A DNA stretch of 64,000 nucleotides, taken from positions 62,001-126,000 of the forward strand of contig JASANE010007249.1 of NCBI GenBank assembly GCA_030248225.1. The letters are read 5' to 3'. Numbering within the stretch: the first letter of the stretch is position 1; each line of letters starts with the position of its first letter. Shown here piece by piece: positions 11,901 to 24,164 of the stretch. Under the pieces are notes generated by a model. That model was not told the DNA's origin and ran no database searches. It saw nothing but the letters and a program-made list of their open reading frames with translations. Source of the stretch: Trileptium ribeirensis (lineage: Eukaryota; Nematoda; Enoplea; Enoplida; Thoracostomopsidae). The position numbers were made by a program, and so were the translations under genes.

Positions 11901-14900
11901 ACCACCACAGCATCGTAAATTGGCAATTTACGTTACAGGCACTCAGACGCTGCAGTATCGGTACCTCTAGCTTCGAGCGACATATCTTTTGTAAAGCTGT
12001 GGTATAAGCACAGCATCGTAAATTGGAAACTTTAGGTTATAAGCACTCAGACACTGCATTATCAGTACCTCCAGTTTCGAGCTGCACATCTTTTGTGCAG
12101 CTGTGCCACCACCACAGCATCGTAAATTGGCAATTTACGTTACAGGCACGCAGACGCTGCAGTATCGGTACCTCTAGCTTCGAGCGACATATCTTTTGTA
12201 AAGCTGTGGTATAAGCACAGCATCGTAAATTGGAAACTTTAGGTTATAAGCACTCACACGATGCATTACCAGTACCTCCAGTTTCGAGCTGCATATCTTT
12301 TGTAAAGTTGTGCCACCACCACATCATCGTAAATTGGGCAATTTACGTTATAGGCACTCAGACGCTGCAGTATCGGTACCTCTAGCTTCGAGCGAAATAT
12401 CTTTTATAAAGCTGTGCTACAAGCACAGTATCTTAAATTGGAAAATTTAGGTTATAAGCACTCAGACACTGCATTATCAGTACCTCCAGTTTCGAGCTGC
12501 ACATCTTTTGTGCAGCTGTGCCACCACCACATCATCGTAAATTGGGCAATTTACGTTATAGGCACTCGGACGCTGCAGTATCGGCACTTCTAGCTTCGAG
12601 CGATTTATCTTTTGTAAAGCTGTGCTACAAGCACAGCATCGTAAATTGGACAATTTAGGTTATAAGCACTCACACGATGCATTATCAGTACCTCCAGTTT
12701 CGAGCTGCATATCTTTTGTAAAGCTGTGCCACCACCACATCATCGTAAATTGGGCAATTTACGTTATAGGCACTCAGACGCTGCAGTATCGGTACCTCTA
12801 GCTTCGAGCGCCATATCTGTTGCAAAGCTGTGATACCACAGCATCGTAAATTGGACAATTTACGTTATAGGCACTCAGACGCTGCAGTATCGGTACCTCT
12901 AGCTTCGAGCGACATATCTTTTGTAAAGCTGTGCTACAAGCACAGCATCGTAAATTGGAAAATTTAGGTTATAAGCACTCAGACACTGCATTATCAGTAC
13001 CTCCAGTTTCGAGCTGCATATCTTTTGTAAAGCTGTGCCATCACCACATCATCGTAAATTGGGCAATTTACGTTACAGGCACTCAGACGCTGCAGTATCG
13101 GTACCTCTAGCTTCGAGCGACATATCTTTTGTAAAGCTGTGGTATAAGCACAGCATCGTAAATTGGAAACTTTAGGTTATAAGCACTCAGACACTGCATT
13201 ATCAGTACCTCCATTTTCGAGCTGCACATCTTTTGTGCAGCTGTGCCACCACCACAGCATCGTAAATTGGCAATTTACGTTACAGGCACTCAGACTCTGC
13301 AGTATCGGTACCTCTAGCTTCGAGCGACATATCTTTTGTAAAGCTGTGGTATAAGCACAGCATCGTAAATTGGAAACTTTAGGTTATAAGCACTCAGACA
13401 CTGCATTATCAGTACCTCCAGTTTCGAGCTGCACATCTTTTGTGCAGCTGTGCCACCACCACAGCATCGTAAATTGGCAATTTACGTTACAGGCACGCAG
13501 ACGCTGCAGTATCGGTACCTCTAGCTTCGAGCGACATATCTTTTGTAAAGCTGTGGTATAAGCACAGCATCGTAAATTGGAAACTTTAGGTTATAAGCAC
13601 TCACACGATGCATTATCAGTACCTCCAGTTTCGAGCTGCATATCGTTTGTAAAGTTGTGCCACCACCACATCATCGTAAATTGGGCAATTTACGTTATAG
13701 GCACTCAGACGCTGCAGTATCGGTACCTCTAGCTTCGAGCGAAATATCTTTTATAAAGCTGTGCTACAAGCACAGTATCTTAAATTGGAAAATTTAGGTT
13801 ATAAGCACTCAGACACTGCATTATCAGTACCTCCAGTTTCGAGCTGCACATCTTTTGTGCAGCTGTGCCACCACCACATCATCGTAAATTGGGCAATTTA
13901 CGTTATAGGCACTCGGACGCTGCAGTATCGGCACTTCTAGCTTCGAGCGATTTATCTTTTGTAAAGCTGTGCTACAAGCACAGCATCGTAAATTGGACAA
14001 TTTAGGTTATAAGCACTCACACGATGCATTATCAGTACCTCCAGTTTCGAGCTGCATATCTTTTGTAAAGCTGTGCCACCACCACATCATCGTAAATTGG
14101 GCAATTTACGTTATAGGCACTCAGACGCTGCAGTATCGGTACCTCTAGCTTCGAGCGACATATCTTTTGTAAAGCTGTGCTACAAGCACAGCATCGTAAA
14201 TTGACAAATTTAGGTTATAAGCACTCAGACACTGCATTATCAGTACCTCCAGTTTCAAGCTGCATATCATTTGTAAAGCTGTGCCACAACCACAGCGTCT
14301 TAAATTGGGCAATTAACGTTATAGGCACTCAGATGCTGCAGTATCGGTACCTCTAGCTTCGAGCGCCATATCTGTTGCAAAGCTGTGATACCACAGCATC
14401 GTAAATTGGACAATTTACGTTATAGGCACTCAGACGCTGCAGTATCGGTACCTCTAGCTTCGAGCGACATATCTTTTGTAAAGCTGTGCTACAAGCACAG
14501 CATCGTAAATTGGAAAATTTAGGTTATAAGCACTCAGACACTGCATTATCAGTACCTCCAGTTTCGAGCTGCATATCTTTTGTAAAGCTGTACCATCACC
14601 ACATCATCGTAAATTGGGCAATTTACGTTACAGGCACTCAGACGCTGCAGTATCGGTACCTCTAGCTTCGAGCGACATATCTTTTGTAAAGCTGTGGTAT
14701 AAGCACAGCATCGTAAATTGGAAACTTTAGGTTATAAGCACTCAGACACTGCATTATCAGTACCTCCAGTTTCGAGCTGCACATCTTTTGTGCAGCTGTG
14801 CCACCACCACAGCATCGTAAATTGGCAATTTACGTTACAGGCACTCAGACGCTGCAGTATCGGTACCTCTAGCTTCGAGCGACATATCTTTTGTAAAGCT

Positions 14901-15584
14901 GTGGTATAAGCACAGCGTCGTAAATTGGAAACTTTAGGTTATAAGCACTCAGACACTGCATTATCAGTACCTCCAGTTTCGAGCTGCACATCTTTTGTGC
15001 AGCTGTGCCACCACCACAGCATCGTAAATTGGCAATTTACGTTACAGGCACGCAGACGCTGCAGTATCGGTACCTCTAGCTTCGAGCGACATATCTTTTG
15101 TAAAGCTGTGGTATAAGCACAGCATCGTAAATTGGAAACTTTAGGTTATAAGCACTCACACGATGCATTATCAGTACCTCCAGTTTCGAGCTGCATATCT
15201 TTTGTAAAGTTGTGCCACCACCACATCATCGTAAATTGGGCAATTTACGTTATAGGCACTCAGACGCTGCAGTATCGGTACCTCTAGCTTCGAGCGAAAT
15301 ATCTTTTGTAAAGCTGTGCTACAAGCACAGTATCGTAAATTGGAAAATTTAGGTTATAAGCACTCAGACACTGCATTATCAGTACCTCCAGTTTCGAGCT
15401 GCACATCTTTTGTGCAGCTGTGCCACCACCACATCATCGTAAATTGGGCAATTTACGTTATAGGCACTCGGACGCTGCAGTATCGGCACTTCTAGCTTCG
15501 AGCGATTTATCTTTTGTAAAGCTGTGCTACAAGCACAGCATCGTAAATTGGACAATTTAGGTTATAAGCACTCACACGATGCAT
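8982..15584 (+). repeat. 6.6-kb satellite array, ~207-bp dimer of two diverged ~103.5-bp monomers
   Basis: Two monomer types alternate. X contains GCACTCAGACACTGCATTAT and CCTCCAGTTTCGAGCTGCA. Y contains GCACTCAGACGCTGCAGTAT and CCTCTAGCTTCGAGCGACA. They share most positions, including ATCTTTTGTAAAGCTGTG and CATCGTAAATTGG. About 64 monomers fit. The right part is organised in higher-order repeats: marker variants recur 1347 bp apart (13 monomers), then about 1555 bp apart (15 monomers). The odd monomer counts come from a Y-Y junction with a short internal deletion (GCTGTGATACCACAGC) near 11470, 12815 and 14370. The array ends abruptly inside a monomer at 15584. Repeated 63-codon open frames in it are by-products of the repeat. 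A centromeric or heterochromatic role is possible but not shown. Confidence 0.95.
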
Positions 15585-15870
15585 AACCTTTATTTGTTGA
15601 CTGAATTACAAACTAATAAATAACTTTATTTAGTAATTTCCAAATGATCTAGCTGATTCTTATGACAGTATCAGATATACAGTTTATGTTTTTGTAAAAT
15701 TTTGATATTTTTGCATAGACATACATATAGCACTAATATGCCGATAAGCGTGTTTAAACATACAGATCTGATTCTAAAACTGCGTTTTAAGCTTTAGTTT
15801 GAATCAAGAATTTTTGACTGCAAACACCTTATCACACAATTCTTTATTTCGAGCACTTTTAATGGTCAAA

Positions 15871-16180
15871 GAGTCACAGCAAAATTATTTAACAAGTCTT
15901 CTTTTTACCATCCAACCCAGGTTTACTAATAAAATGCAACACAAAATCAGTAAAAACGGGAATTACGATAGTTATTACAGAATATTGCTATTGGAAACCA
16001 GTTAAGCTCAAGTTTGAAACATAAAGAATCACAGCGAAATTATTTAACAAGTCTTCTTTTTACCATCCAACCCAGGTTTACTAATAAAATGCAACACAAA
16101 ATCAGTAAAAACGGCAATTACGATAGTTATAACAGAATATTGCTATTGGAAACCAGTTTAGCTCAAGGTTGAAACATAAA
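15871..16180 (+). repeat. 155-bp tandem duplication
   Basis: Two nearly identical copies of a 155-bp unit lie head to tail; the block beginning TCACAGC recurs at 15874 and 16029. Both contain CCATCCAACCCAGGTTTACT and differ at only a few bases, so the event is recent. No coding function seen. Confidence 0.9.
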
Positions 16181-18900
16181 ATTTATAAAATTAAAAAAAT
16201 TTAGGAACAAAAATTTTTGCGACTGTTGTTTTACCTGGCGAGGTAATGAGATTTTTGGATATAAAGCAGTTAGTGTATTGAGGAGTCTAAATTGCTAAAC
16301 ATATGACCAGCAATACCAATTAGCAATTTATAATATTTATATAAAAATGATTAATAGGATTCTAATACTATTCCCACGTGATAAAACTAATATTTCTATT
16401 CATTGATTTACCATTAGTCTTATGGAAATAAAAATTGCAAATGTGATATATATATTATATATTGCCTCATGACCTCACCCGGCGCAACACGATGCCACCA
16501 TGGCAACAAGATTGGGGCTATGTTTCCTTTGTTCTACCGTATCTGTCAATAGATAAATATATCATAGTAACGCAAATCAATAAAATACACACCATTATTA
16601 ATTACAATACTAATACAAACATACACCAAGCGAATTTTTTATAGATTTTAAAGTGACAATTATGCAGAGACTGAGATTGTAACAATGAGATGATTTTCAA
16701 TATTAAGAAATTAGGGTGTCCCAAAGTAATACCTGATTAGCAATTTGGAAAAAGATCTGAGTCTATCTAACACGTCAATATTATGCTGCGGTCCGATGCC
16801 GTTCTGCCTTTAATAATGCAAAGGTGTCGATAACCCACTGTTCAGGGGATTGATGGTACTGGAGGGAAACGGGAGGACGTCAGAGGGGGTTTAAAATTTT
16901 GAAGAAAGCAAAATTGCCGTGTTCACTCCAGCTCCTGAGCGAACCGCACCGTTCCACACTCCACTGATCTATTCTAAAGTTGATATACTAACGCTATGTC
17001 TGAACGGTGGTACCACCACCAGGTATCCACAATCGCCTCCCGGACTTGTCGACAAGCTGGATAATGTATATCAGGTGCCTTTGTATTATGGAAAAAGCGA
17101 AAAACTTCGTACCAAAAGGTAAAATGCAATGATATTTTCAAAGGTTCGACAATACTGACCAGATAAAGTGCTAACATGACAATAATTTCCAGTGTTACCA
17201 TAGTATTTGATGATATCTAGCGCTAGAATCAGGTAAATCCCTATAAATTACGTTTGCAAAAGTCGATAGTTTTTGCAATTCATTTTTAATATTGCACTAA
17301 AGCCGCTAACCTCATTTTCATATCATTCATATGGAAATTAGAAATACCAGCTAAGAAATATTTTTATCACCATCCTTCCAATATTACTAAAACTGAGTTA
17401 CCTGGGTTATGGCACTGACACGAGATATATAAAATAAATAACTGTGGTTCGTGAAAACAGTTGATGTGTTTAACCCAACGACACGTTTTCAAACCTGACA
17501 GGTGCTAATTATATTTATGGCCAACAGCAGCCAAAATCTGTGGTAACATGTCCTTCACTAGTCTCCACCGTTCCAATGCCATGGAGAGTTTAATTGATGT
17601 TAAATGCGGATATTTGCTAGACAACAACTTTGATTTTATTACATCATGTTTCTACTGATGATCATCAATGCGCGTCGAAGACGTCTTATTAGGTATGGCT
17701 GTGATAGAACCCAATATTCATTAACTATGTGCAAATTTCACAGATCCAAACAAACGTTTCATTCCAAAACTGATATACAGTAGTAATATGAATTACCGAA
17801 ATAATTTGTTTCAGATTTGCAGTGTACCATCGAAATCCTACAAGTCTTTAGACACATTTTAGTTATAGACTCTAATAGTTGATATTTATATAATCCAACT
17901 TTTCACAAAACGCAAATGATAACAGACAGACAGAATGTATTGAATGATGAGCTAAGCGTTAAACCGTTTTGTACGACATGGCGTGACTACTAACAAATAT
18001 TGTGTATCAATCACAATATTCCAAAGCGGCTGGACCGATAACTAATAAAAAAACTTGCGTTTAATTAATAAACTTTTAAATAGAAAAGGAATCTTAAAAA
18101 CAAAAACCATCTGATGGCCTGTACCCAGGCGCGTAGCCAAGTGGGCATGGGGTGTGCCCTCCGTACAGCATCTGTGCCCCCTATAACAGAAAAGTGAACT
18201 TCGCGGTTATGTGTGAATGGTGCGTTTAAAGCTGTGTCCCGTAGTAGTTTCACTGCCCTACCGTGCAAAAGTTTCTGGTACGTCCGTACCAATACCACCT
18301 AGGTTTGTAATAACAAAGCAGAGCCATGTACTAGAAACGAAAGGCCATTAGCAATTTTTAACAAAATCGTAACTAAACCATCGGTGTTTTACTGTGCGTT
18401 GGCCATAGCCAAAAGCAGTAAAATGTCCAAATTTGAAACCTTTAAGGTCGCCCTTTTAAATGTAGCACTAATCGTGAACATAGATACGAATTTAGTGCAA
18501 TAAGGCATGTGGCGCTACAGATTTTGTACCAATAAGCAATATGATTGCCACATATTCTGTAGGTATAAATATGCCAATACATTTTACAATGTGCAGTGAG
18601 CGCACACATTTATCTGTGAACGCTGCATTATGTTTCTTTCGAGAATACAATTATCAGTTATCGTTGTTTTCTGTAAAACTGTTGGTTTAATATCGGTGGA
18701 TACGGATATCTTAATATGCGCTTGACGATACAAATTATCTGGATATGCTAAGTGGCGTAACGTATCCGAATAAAGCTGGAACTGTATCAGTTATAAATTC
18801 GGTCAATGCTTCGCAGGCCTTAGACGGTGACTCCGTATTCGCGCCACGCCGAGTCAACGTTGCTGTAGCAATGCACTGGCAGCACTATTATCGTCATGGA
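16181..18900. other. Gene-free stretch
   Basis: AT-rich DNA without a recognised gene. A segment near 18122-18180 contains CAGGCGCGTAGCCAAG, a string similar to ends of some hAT-like elements, but no matching opposite end was found nearby. Confidence 0.35.
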
Positions 18901-19029
18901 TTAATGATTTTCTGAGTGTAGAGAGATCTTCACAACACCGAAATGTAATCCTATTTTTGCCGTATCCAAAGGCGTTTACTACAGTCGGTGGATGATATGA
19001 CGGACGATTGGAACCCTTTCTGGGGACGG

Positions 19030-19420
19030 CTATATTGATCCATGCTCATAGGGAGCTGATAGGGGTACCCTCCTCCCTGCGGCTCGGACTGCCCCCGCTG
19101 ACGGGTCATTCAACCCCACCTGCTCTGGAGGCGTTGCAGGCGCCGCACTCCCCCTGGGAAGCCGAAGGCCTTCTTCTTCCCCAAGGCCCCGGCTACCCCC
19201 TGGGACATATAAAATCTTCAGCATGCACGGGTATGTTACTTCGGTATATCGGCATTTTTAACACGAAAATTTGATATCCATCTTTATAGAAATCCCGAAA
19301 TATTGTGATCGTATTATCGACAAAACTGTTAGCAATCACACACCACTGAAAATAGGCTTGCAAAAGTCACCTCGTATTACTTAATTTATGCAGAGTTAAC
19401 AGATACTTGTGTGCCAGTCA
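19030..19420 (+). repeat. Dispersed GC-rich repeat, copy 1
   Basis: A GC-rich head (near 19060-19200) passes into an AT-rich tail that includes AATCACACACCACTGAAAAT and GCTTGCAAAAGTCAC. The tail recurs about 857 bp downstream. Open frames in the head on both strands look compositional and match no family. Confidence 0.6.
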
Positions 19421-19439
19421 CTACACATTATGGCTAAAT

Positions 19440-19690
19440 TTTTAAGAAAGCTGCTACAGAAATTGTGTCAATGTTAGAATAACATATACAGAAGCTGTGT
19501 CACTTTTAGAAACGCTGTTACAGAAACTGTGCTACTTTTAGAAAAGCTGCTACAGAAACTGTGTCACCTATGAAAAAACTGCTACAACAACTGTGTTACT
19601 TTTAGAAAAACTGCTACACAGACTTTATCAATTCCAACAAAAACTGATACATAAATTCAGCCAATTTTATGAAAGTGACACAGCTTATGT
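19440..19690 (+). repeat. Diverged ~31-bp minisatellite, forward orientation
   Basis: Degenerate repeats of a motif like AAACTGCTACAGAAACTGTG plus TCACTTTTAGA. The same motif appears in reverse complement from 24165 to 24860, so the two arrays form an inverted pair about 4.5 kb apart. The last ~40 bp here already run in the opposite orientation. Confidence 0.8.
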
Positions 19691-20029
19691 AGCTCCTTTT
19701 TAAAATATGCAGGTTTATTTCCGAGGCTATGGTCATCGTATACACATATAAAGGTCCATACATTGCCACGTGGGTTAAAATCAAGTAGTTCTAACATAAA
19801 AAATGCTGTTTAAATGCTATGGCAATTAAATAGACTGCAATTACTACACAAAACTATCTGTGAACGCTGCATTAATGTAGCCCGGTCAAGAGTAAGGCTG
19901 GCTGTCAGGAGTAAGGTCACAGGCTGGGCACCACTTCGCGCAACTGAAATTCACGGCAAACTGTGTAAACTGTGCAAACTGTGTAAACTTTCATTATGTA
20001 TAACACCCTCACTTAATACGCCTAATTCG

Positions 20030-20330
20030 CAGCGGGCTGCCTGGGCTTCCCGAGGACCCGAATACCCTCCCTCGCCACCCGGACCTCGAACCTTGAGTGT
20101 GTATGTCTATAATGTCTACGGTACATGGTCATTTTCAACAGTGGAACTTGATATCAGCCTTATAACAAGCCGCGAAACATGTAGTCGGTAAAACTGATAG
20201 AAATCACATACCACTGCAAATAGGCCTGCAAAAGTCACACCGCATTTCAATAATGTAATGCAGCCCGTGTTAAGGTTAATAGTACATCGGCTTCGTAATC
20301 GCAACGTTTCACGTAACTGAAATTGTTGGC
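20030..20330 (+). repeat. Dispersed GC-rich repeat, copy 2
   Basis: The same layout as the copy at 19030: a GC-rich, CCC-rich head, then an AT-rich tail with AATCACATACCACTGCAAAT and GCCTGCAAAAGTCAC. The copies are clearly diverged. Confidence 0.6.
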
Positions 20331-20799
20331 AAACAATGTTTTTATTACGTAGATGACCCTCACATAATACTGGTTTTTATTAATTTTTTAAAGTTATATT
20401 GACGATAAGGCAGAGATAAATTAGTTTTTATAATGTAAACCTGACTCGCCAATCACACCAATATGCGTCTCATGGATGCCTCAGTTAGCATTATATATTT
20501 TATTTTAGAAATCAGTATCAACCGTTTATGACATATATATCTCAAGTATCCGCTACTCTAACTGCATTATAACAAATTCCTGTGTATCGCCTGGCCAAAT
20601 TTTAGAACTCAGGTCATCAAATGTTCCAAAGTGCACGCAAGTTGTGGATAATGCAGACAGAAAGTAAGCTTCAGGCTGATGTTTCAATATATATTGACCC
20701 AAGTTAATTTTCTCAAGAACACTGTGTCATAGAAATTTCTGTAAGAGCTAAATGTAATAACGGGACGCAGCTGCATGGCGCAACTTCCTAACACCATGC

Positions 20800-23600
20800 C
20801 CATGCGACCTCGGCGATCGTAACTTCAAGGGCGGACCGTGAATGCTACAAACTTTAATCCCATTCTTGGTCAGACCCAAGAAGCTACGGAGCTTAGCAGA
20901 CCACAGGCGTGCTTCAAGGGGTGTGTTCGGACCCCGCCCGATTGGTTGCGCACGTATCTAGTCTCTGGTATGATTTCCGAGGTCCCCAGGGAGGCTAGCA
21001 CTGACACCTGCTCACAGGTCATGGAGCTTAGCCATTATTCCCTATCTTAGACTCATCGGAAGTTGTTTAGTTCAATTTAATGGTGTTAAAAGCTCAAGCA
21101 ATAGAAGATGAAAATTGTCCTGGAAAGTTGAAGCTCAAAGGGTTTCGCCTAATTAAGATCCTGATATGCTCCGTGCTAGAGCGTTGTAGCCTATGTGGCC
21201 CCACAGGGTTTCGACAAGCCCTGAAAGTTTAATGTCGGAAGGTCGATGGCGTGGCCTGCCTTTCCTTTATGAATTTAATTCTGAGAACCATGATTGGACT
21301 GGTGTAACTTTTGCCTTGTTGAAGCATAGGGTATGGGAAAGTTCCTAGTGAAATTTCGAGCTAGCGGGGAATGCGAGTTGAATTTATGTGACGACTTCTA
21401 CAACTTTTATCTCTTGGTTCAAGCAATCAAACGGTAGTGGCAGAAGGCCATGCACGCCAGTGCTTGGGACATTCTCGCCCACAAGCCGTGACGGGCAGTG
21501 CCTGGTCGTCCGAGCGGACAAACCACAGAAAATCCCTATCGTCTCGGTATGAATTAGGACTGTACTCGGTGCTCATGATACAAAGTTTATTTACATGATT
21601 AAAAGTTTTATCAATGGGGCGAGTGTTTCTGAACGACTATCGGGGCGGACTAAGTGAGTTAAGTCGGGGAAGCCTAGTATTAACTCGCTTCAATACATTA
21701 CGGGGCACGAGGCGTAAAAAGGAGGACAGAGACGGAGCGTGCAGATATCCGCCAGTTCGCGGACTAGGGGCGGTTATCCCTGATTCGGCTTAATGTTAGC
21801 CACTCTTCAGCTATGGAGCGCAATAAGCAGGGGCCCTAGAGTGCTTCGGAAAATGCTCCTTTAAAGCGTGTCACCTTGGACGTTGTTCCTCTACACGCGG
21901 TGACTGGCAGTAGACAGGGTTAACGAAAACGGCGGCGGCGGGTGTTGAGTATGCGAGTTCTACTCTGGCAACACAAAACACAGCCTGGTTGGTACCCAAC
22001 ATAAGACCGTCGATAAGATACTCCGAGGGGTGCCGACTAATTTACTCTGGCGACTCGTTCGTGGTAATGCCTACATGATTTATTTCATCGTTTCGGGTAA
22101 CTTTGTCTACCAAACAGTACGACTGACCGAAGGGGAGCAAGAAAAGAGGTGGTGGAATAGTTCATCAGATTCTGACCGGTGGGGGCTGGTCGTATCGTGA
22201 AAACAGAACGATGCGATCTCCTAGGCAATTTCTGGGCCGCCCCAGGGGCGAACCTGGTTATTTAAATTTAGCTCGACTCCGCGGCCGATTTTATAGGAGG
22301 TTCGGTAGGGGTACGACCCACGGGCAGTATGTGCCCTGCCGATCTGTTATCCGATCTCATTTCCTAACCTTAGGGTTGCTTTAAAACTACGGGGTACGGA
22401 TCGGTCGGCTCCAGACGCGTCCGCGTCTTTCCTTTTCTCTTTGGTTGTTTTCTCTTTTGCTCTCTCTATCGCTCATCCTATCGCCTTAGTGATTTATGCA
22501 CTGCAGTATTGCAGTGTCTCGACTGCACTGTAGCGCAGTTCAGTTAACATCGATTTAATAGTCGATGTTACTATATTCCTATGGCTGAATGGTTATGACA
22601 TGTGATTCTACAGCGGGCTTAATTTCCCCGTGCAGGATCGAATCTGCTAAAGGGCAAAAAGGAAAGGGAAAACAGAAATGAAATCTAAATGATGCTCATA
22701 CGTAGTACATAGCCTAACGGGCAACTCAGGATAAATAGTGAAATCAAACTAAACTCAGCGATCAACTCGCTTCAAAGAAAAATCGGGGTTTTGCACTCGC
22801 TTGCTATGGGGCCAAGATGGCCTAAGCGAGCGGGTGAGTTTTCTTTATTGCCAGGAGTGATTTAAATATTTTATTTTGAAGACGGGAACACGGCGAGTGT
22901 CTCCCGCAAGAAGTACCGACAGCAAAATCCATGCTGGCGCATGCGGTCGCTTTCTTCTAGCAACGGTTATTGCGGGACGTTAGCCTTAAAGGAAGACCAT
23001 GTAGTTTTATTACGGTGAACACTCGTAAGTTTGATCGTTTTAATAGTAGTATACTTCAGAGTGCAACCAAAATCTGTAATCTGTGCGCACCTAAACGCTA
23101 TAAAACAGGAGCCCAATAATAAAATCGAGACAATCCATTACCAACGTTCCTTGTGAACGGCAAACACCTTAAGCTCAAACTCAGGTACTTAGAATTTGCT
23201 CAATCTTTTGTATTCCCAAATTTCCTTAGCTCATTCGGATAAATGAAATTTTAAGCGCTTCCTAAAGCCCAACGGAGGCTAGTCCTCCGTCCCTAATCTG
23301 TATTTCTGTCCGAGCTCAAACACGGCATGAGCGTCGAACAAACAACTAAATTTGTAAACCATAAAAGCAAACCGTTAAACAAGTCCCTATTTCTTCGGCG
23401 TACACGTTCAAGAAAATTTCACCGTGATCGGCTCAGGAATATTCGATAACCCTTACTCAAAAGCGGCAAGTCATGTAAAACCTGGACGAGAGGCGTCCAG
23501 CTTGGTGTGCCCTACCTAAGACCACGAGGAATCAGCTGGACTTCGATTTTGTCACCTACAGTCTGTCACCATCCCGTGCAATCGCTCAAGATGCCCAAAA
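20800..23600. other. GC-elevated, ORF-poor block of unknown nature
   Basis: The base composition is far more balanced than the flanks, yet almost no open frame reaches 60 codons on either strand. It includes a pyrimidine-rich run near 22430-22480 and a chain of short palindromes near 22498-22570 (for example AACATCGA with TCGATGTT around a short loop). I compared it by eye with rRNA and retroelement signatures and found nothing convincing. It may be a decayed element or contain a long non-coding RNA. Confidence 0.4.
22576..22655 (+). pseudogene. tRNA-Ser-like pseudogene or SINE head
   Basis: ATGGCTGAATGGTTATGACA resembles the D-arm and A box of tRNA-Ser. It is followed by an anticodon-like loop TTCTACA, a long variable-arm-like CGGGCTTAATTTCCCCG, and a B-box-like GCAGGATCGAATCTGC. 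The order and spacing match a class II tRNA. The 3' anticodon arm is missing, the T stem has lost a base, and no 7-bp acceptor stem forms, so it is not a working tRNA. If the loop is read in register, the anticodon would be CTA. Confidence 0.55.
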
Positions 23601-24112
23601 CGTGTGAGGGTTTGTCAACGAACTTATTAGATTGCCTATAAACGGCCTGTCACTGTTACATTTGGCCAAACTAAACCCTCATACTCTCGGTTCTCCTCAT
23701 GGCTTACAATATTCGGTCCGGGACAGCAATTGCTAGTCCCCTTCCGCGAGACGGAAGATGTCTGCGCGGGTGCTCCAATCGTGGAATCCCATTCCAAACG
23801 GAGAAACCGAAAAGCACGAGAAAGCACAAATCGATGTAAAACCATACTACAAACCTCAAGCGTCGGAGCCGGTCAGTGAAGTCGACCGATCTCCGAGCTG
23901 CCGATTGTCGAACTGATTCCAAGTGTCGACGCGATGGTCGTAACGTCGACTTTCGGGTCTGTATTGTGGGATGCGATTTCGTCGCCATCCAATCGTTGAC
24001 GATTTCTTGACGCCCACTTTTTTGGGTTTCTTCTTTGCCGTCCAATCGGGGACACTTCCGGAAATTCAAATTTGACAGCTACGTCGTTGCCTTTAGGGAA
24101 AGTCGGCTTCAA
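23601..24112 (-). other. Open frames without recognisable family
   Basis: Overlapping open frames of 69, 121 and 79 codons lie on the minus strand in GC-balanced DNA just left of the minisatellite. I recognise no domain. Their mutual overlap in different frames argues that composition alone explains them. Confidence 0.2.
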
Positions 24113-24164
24113 TCGAACTTGCCGACATCAAACTTGAGCACTCCGAGTACTCGGAGGTCAGCCA

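Noticed and set aside
10157..15116. Seven near-identical 63-codon open frames
   Set aside because: They repeat with the satellite period and start at non-ATG or chance codons. They are by-products of the array, not a gene family.
18110..18180. hAT element end CAGGCGCGTAGCCAAG
   Set aside because: No matching inverted end was found nearby, so an element cannot be delimited.
20800..23600. Degenerate ribosomal RNA
   Set aside because: Composition and a few short GC-rich strings recall 28S rRNA, but no conserved core segment could be matched by eye.
23704..24069. 121-codon minus-strand gene
   Set aside because: It overlaps other open frames in different frames, shows no domain, and borders a minisatellite.
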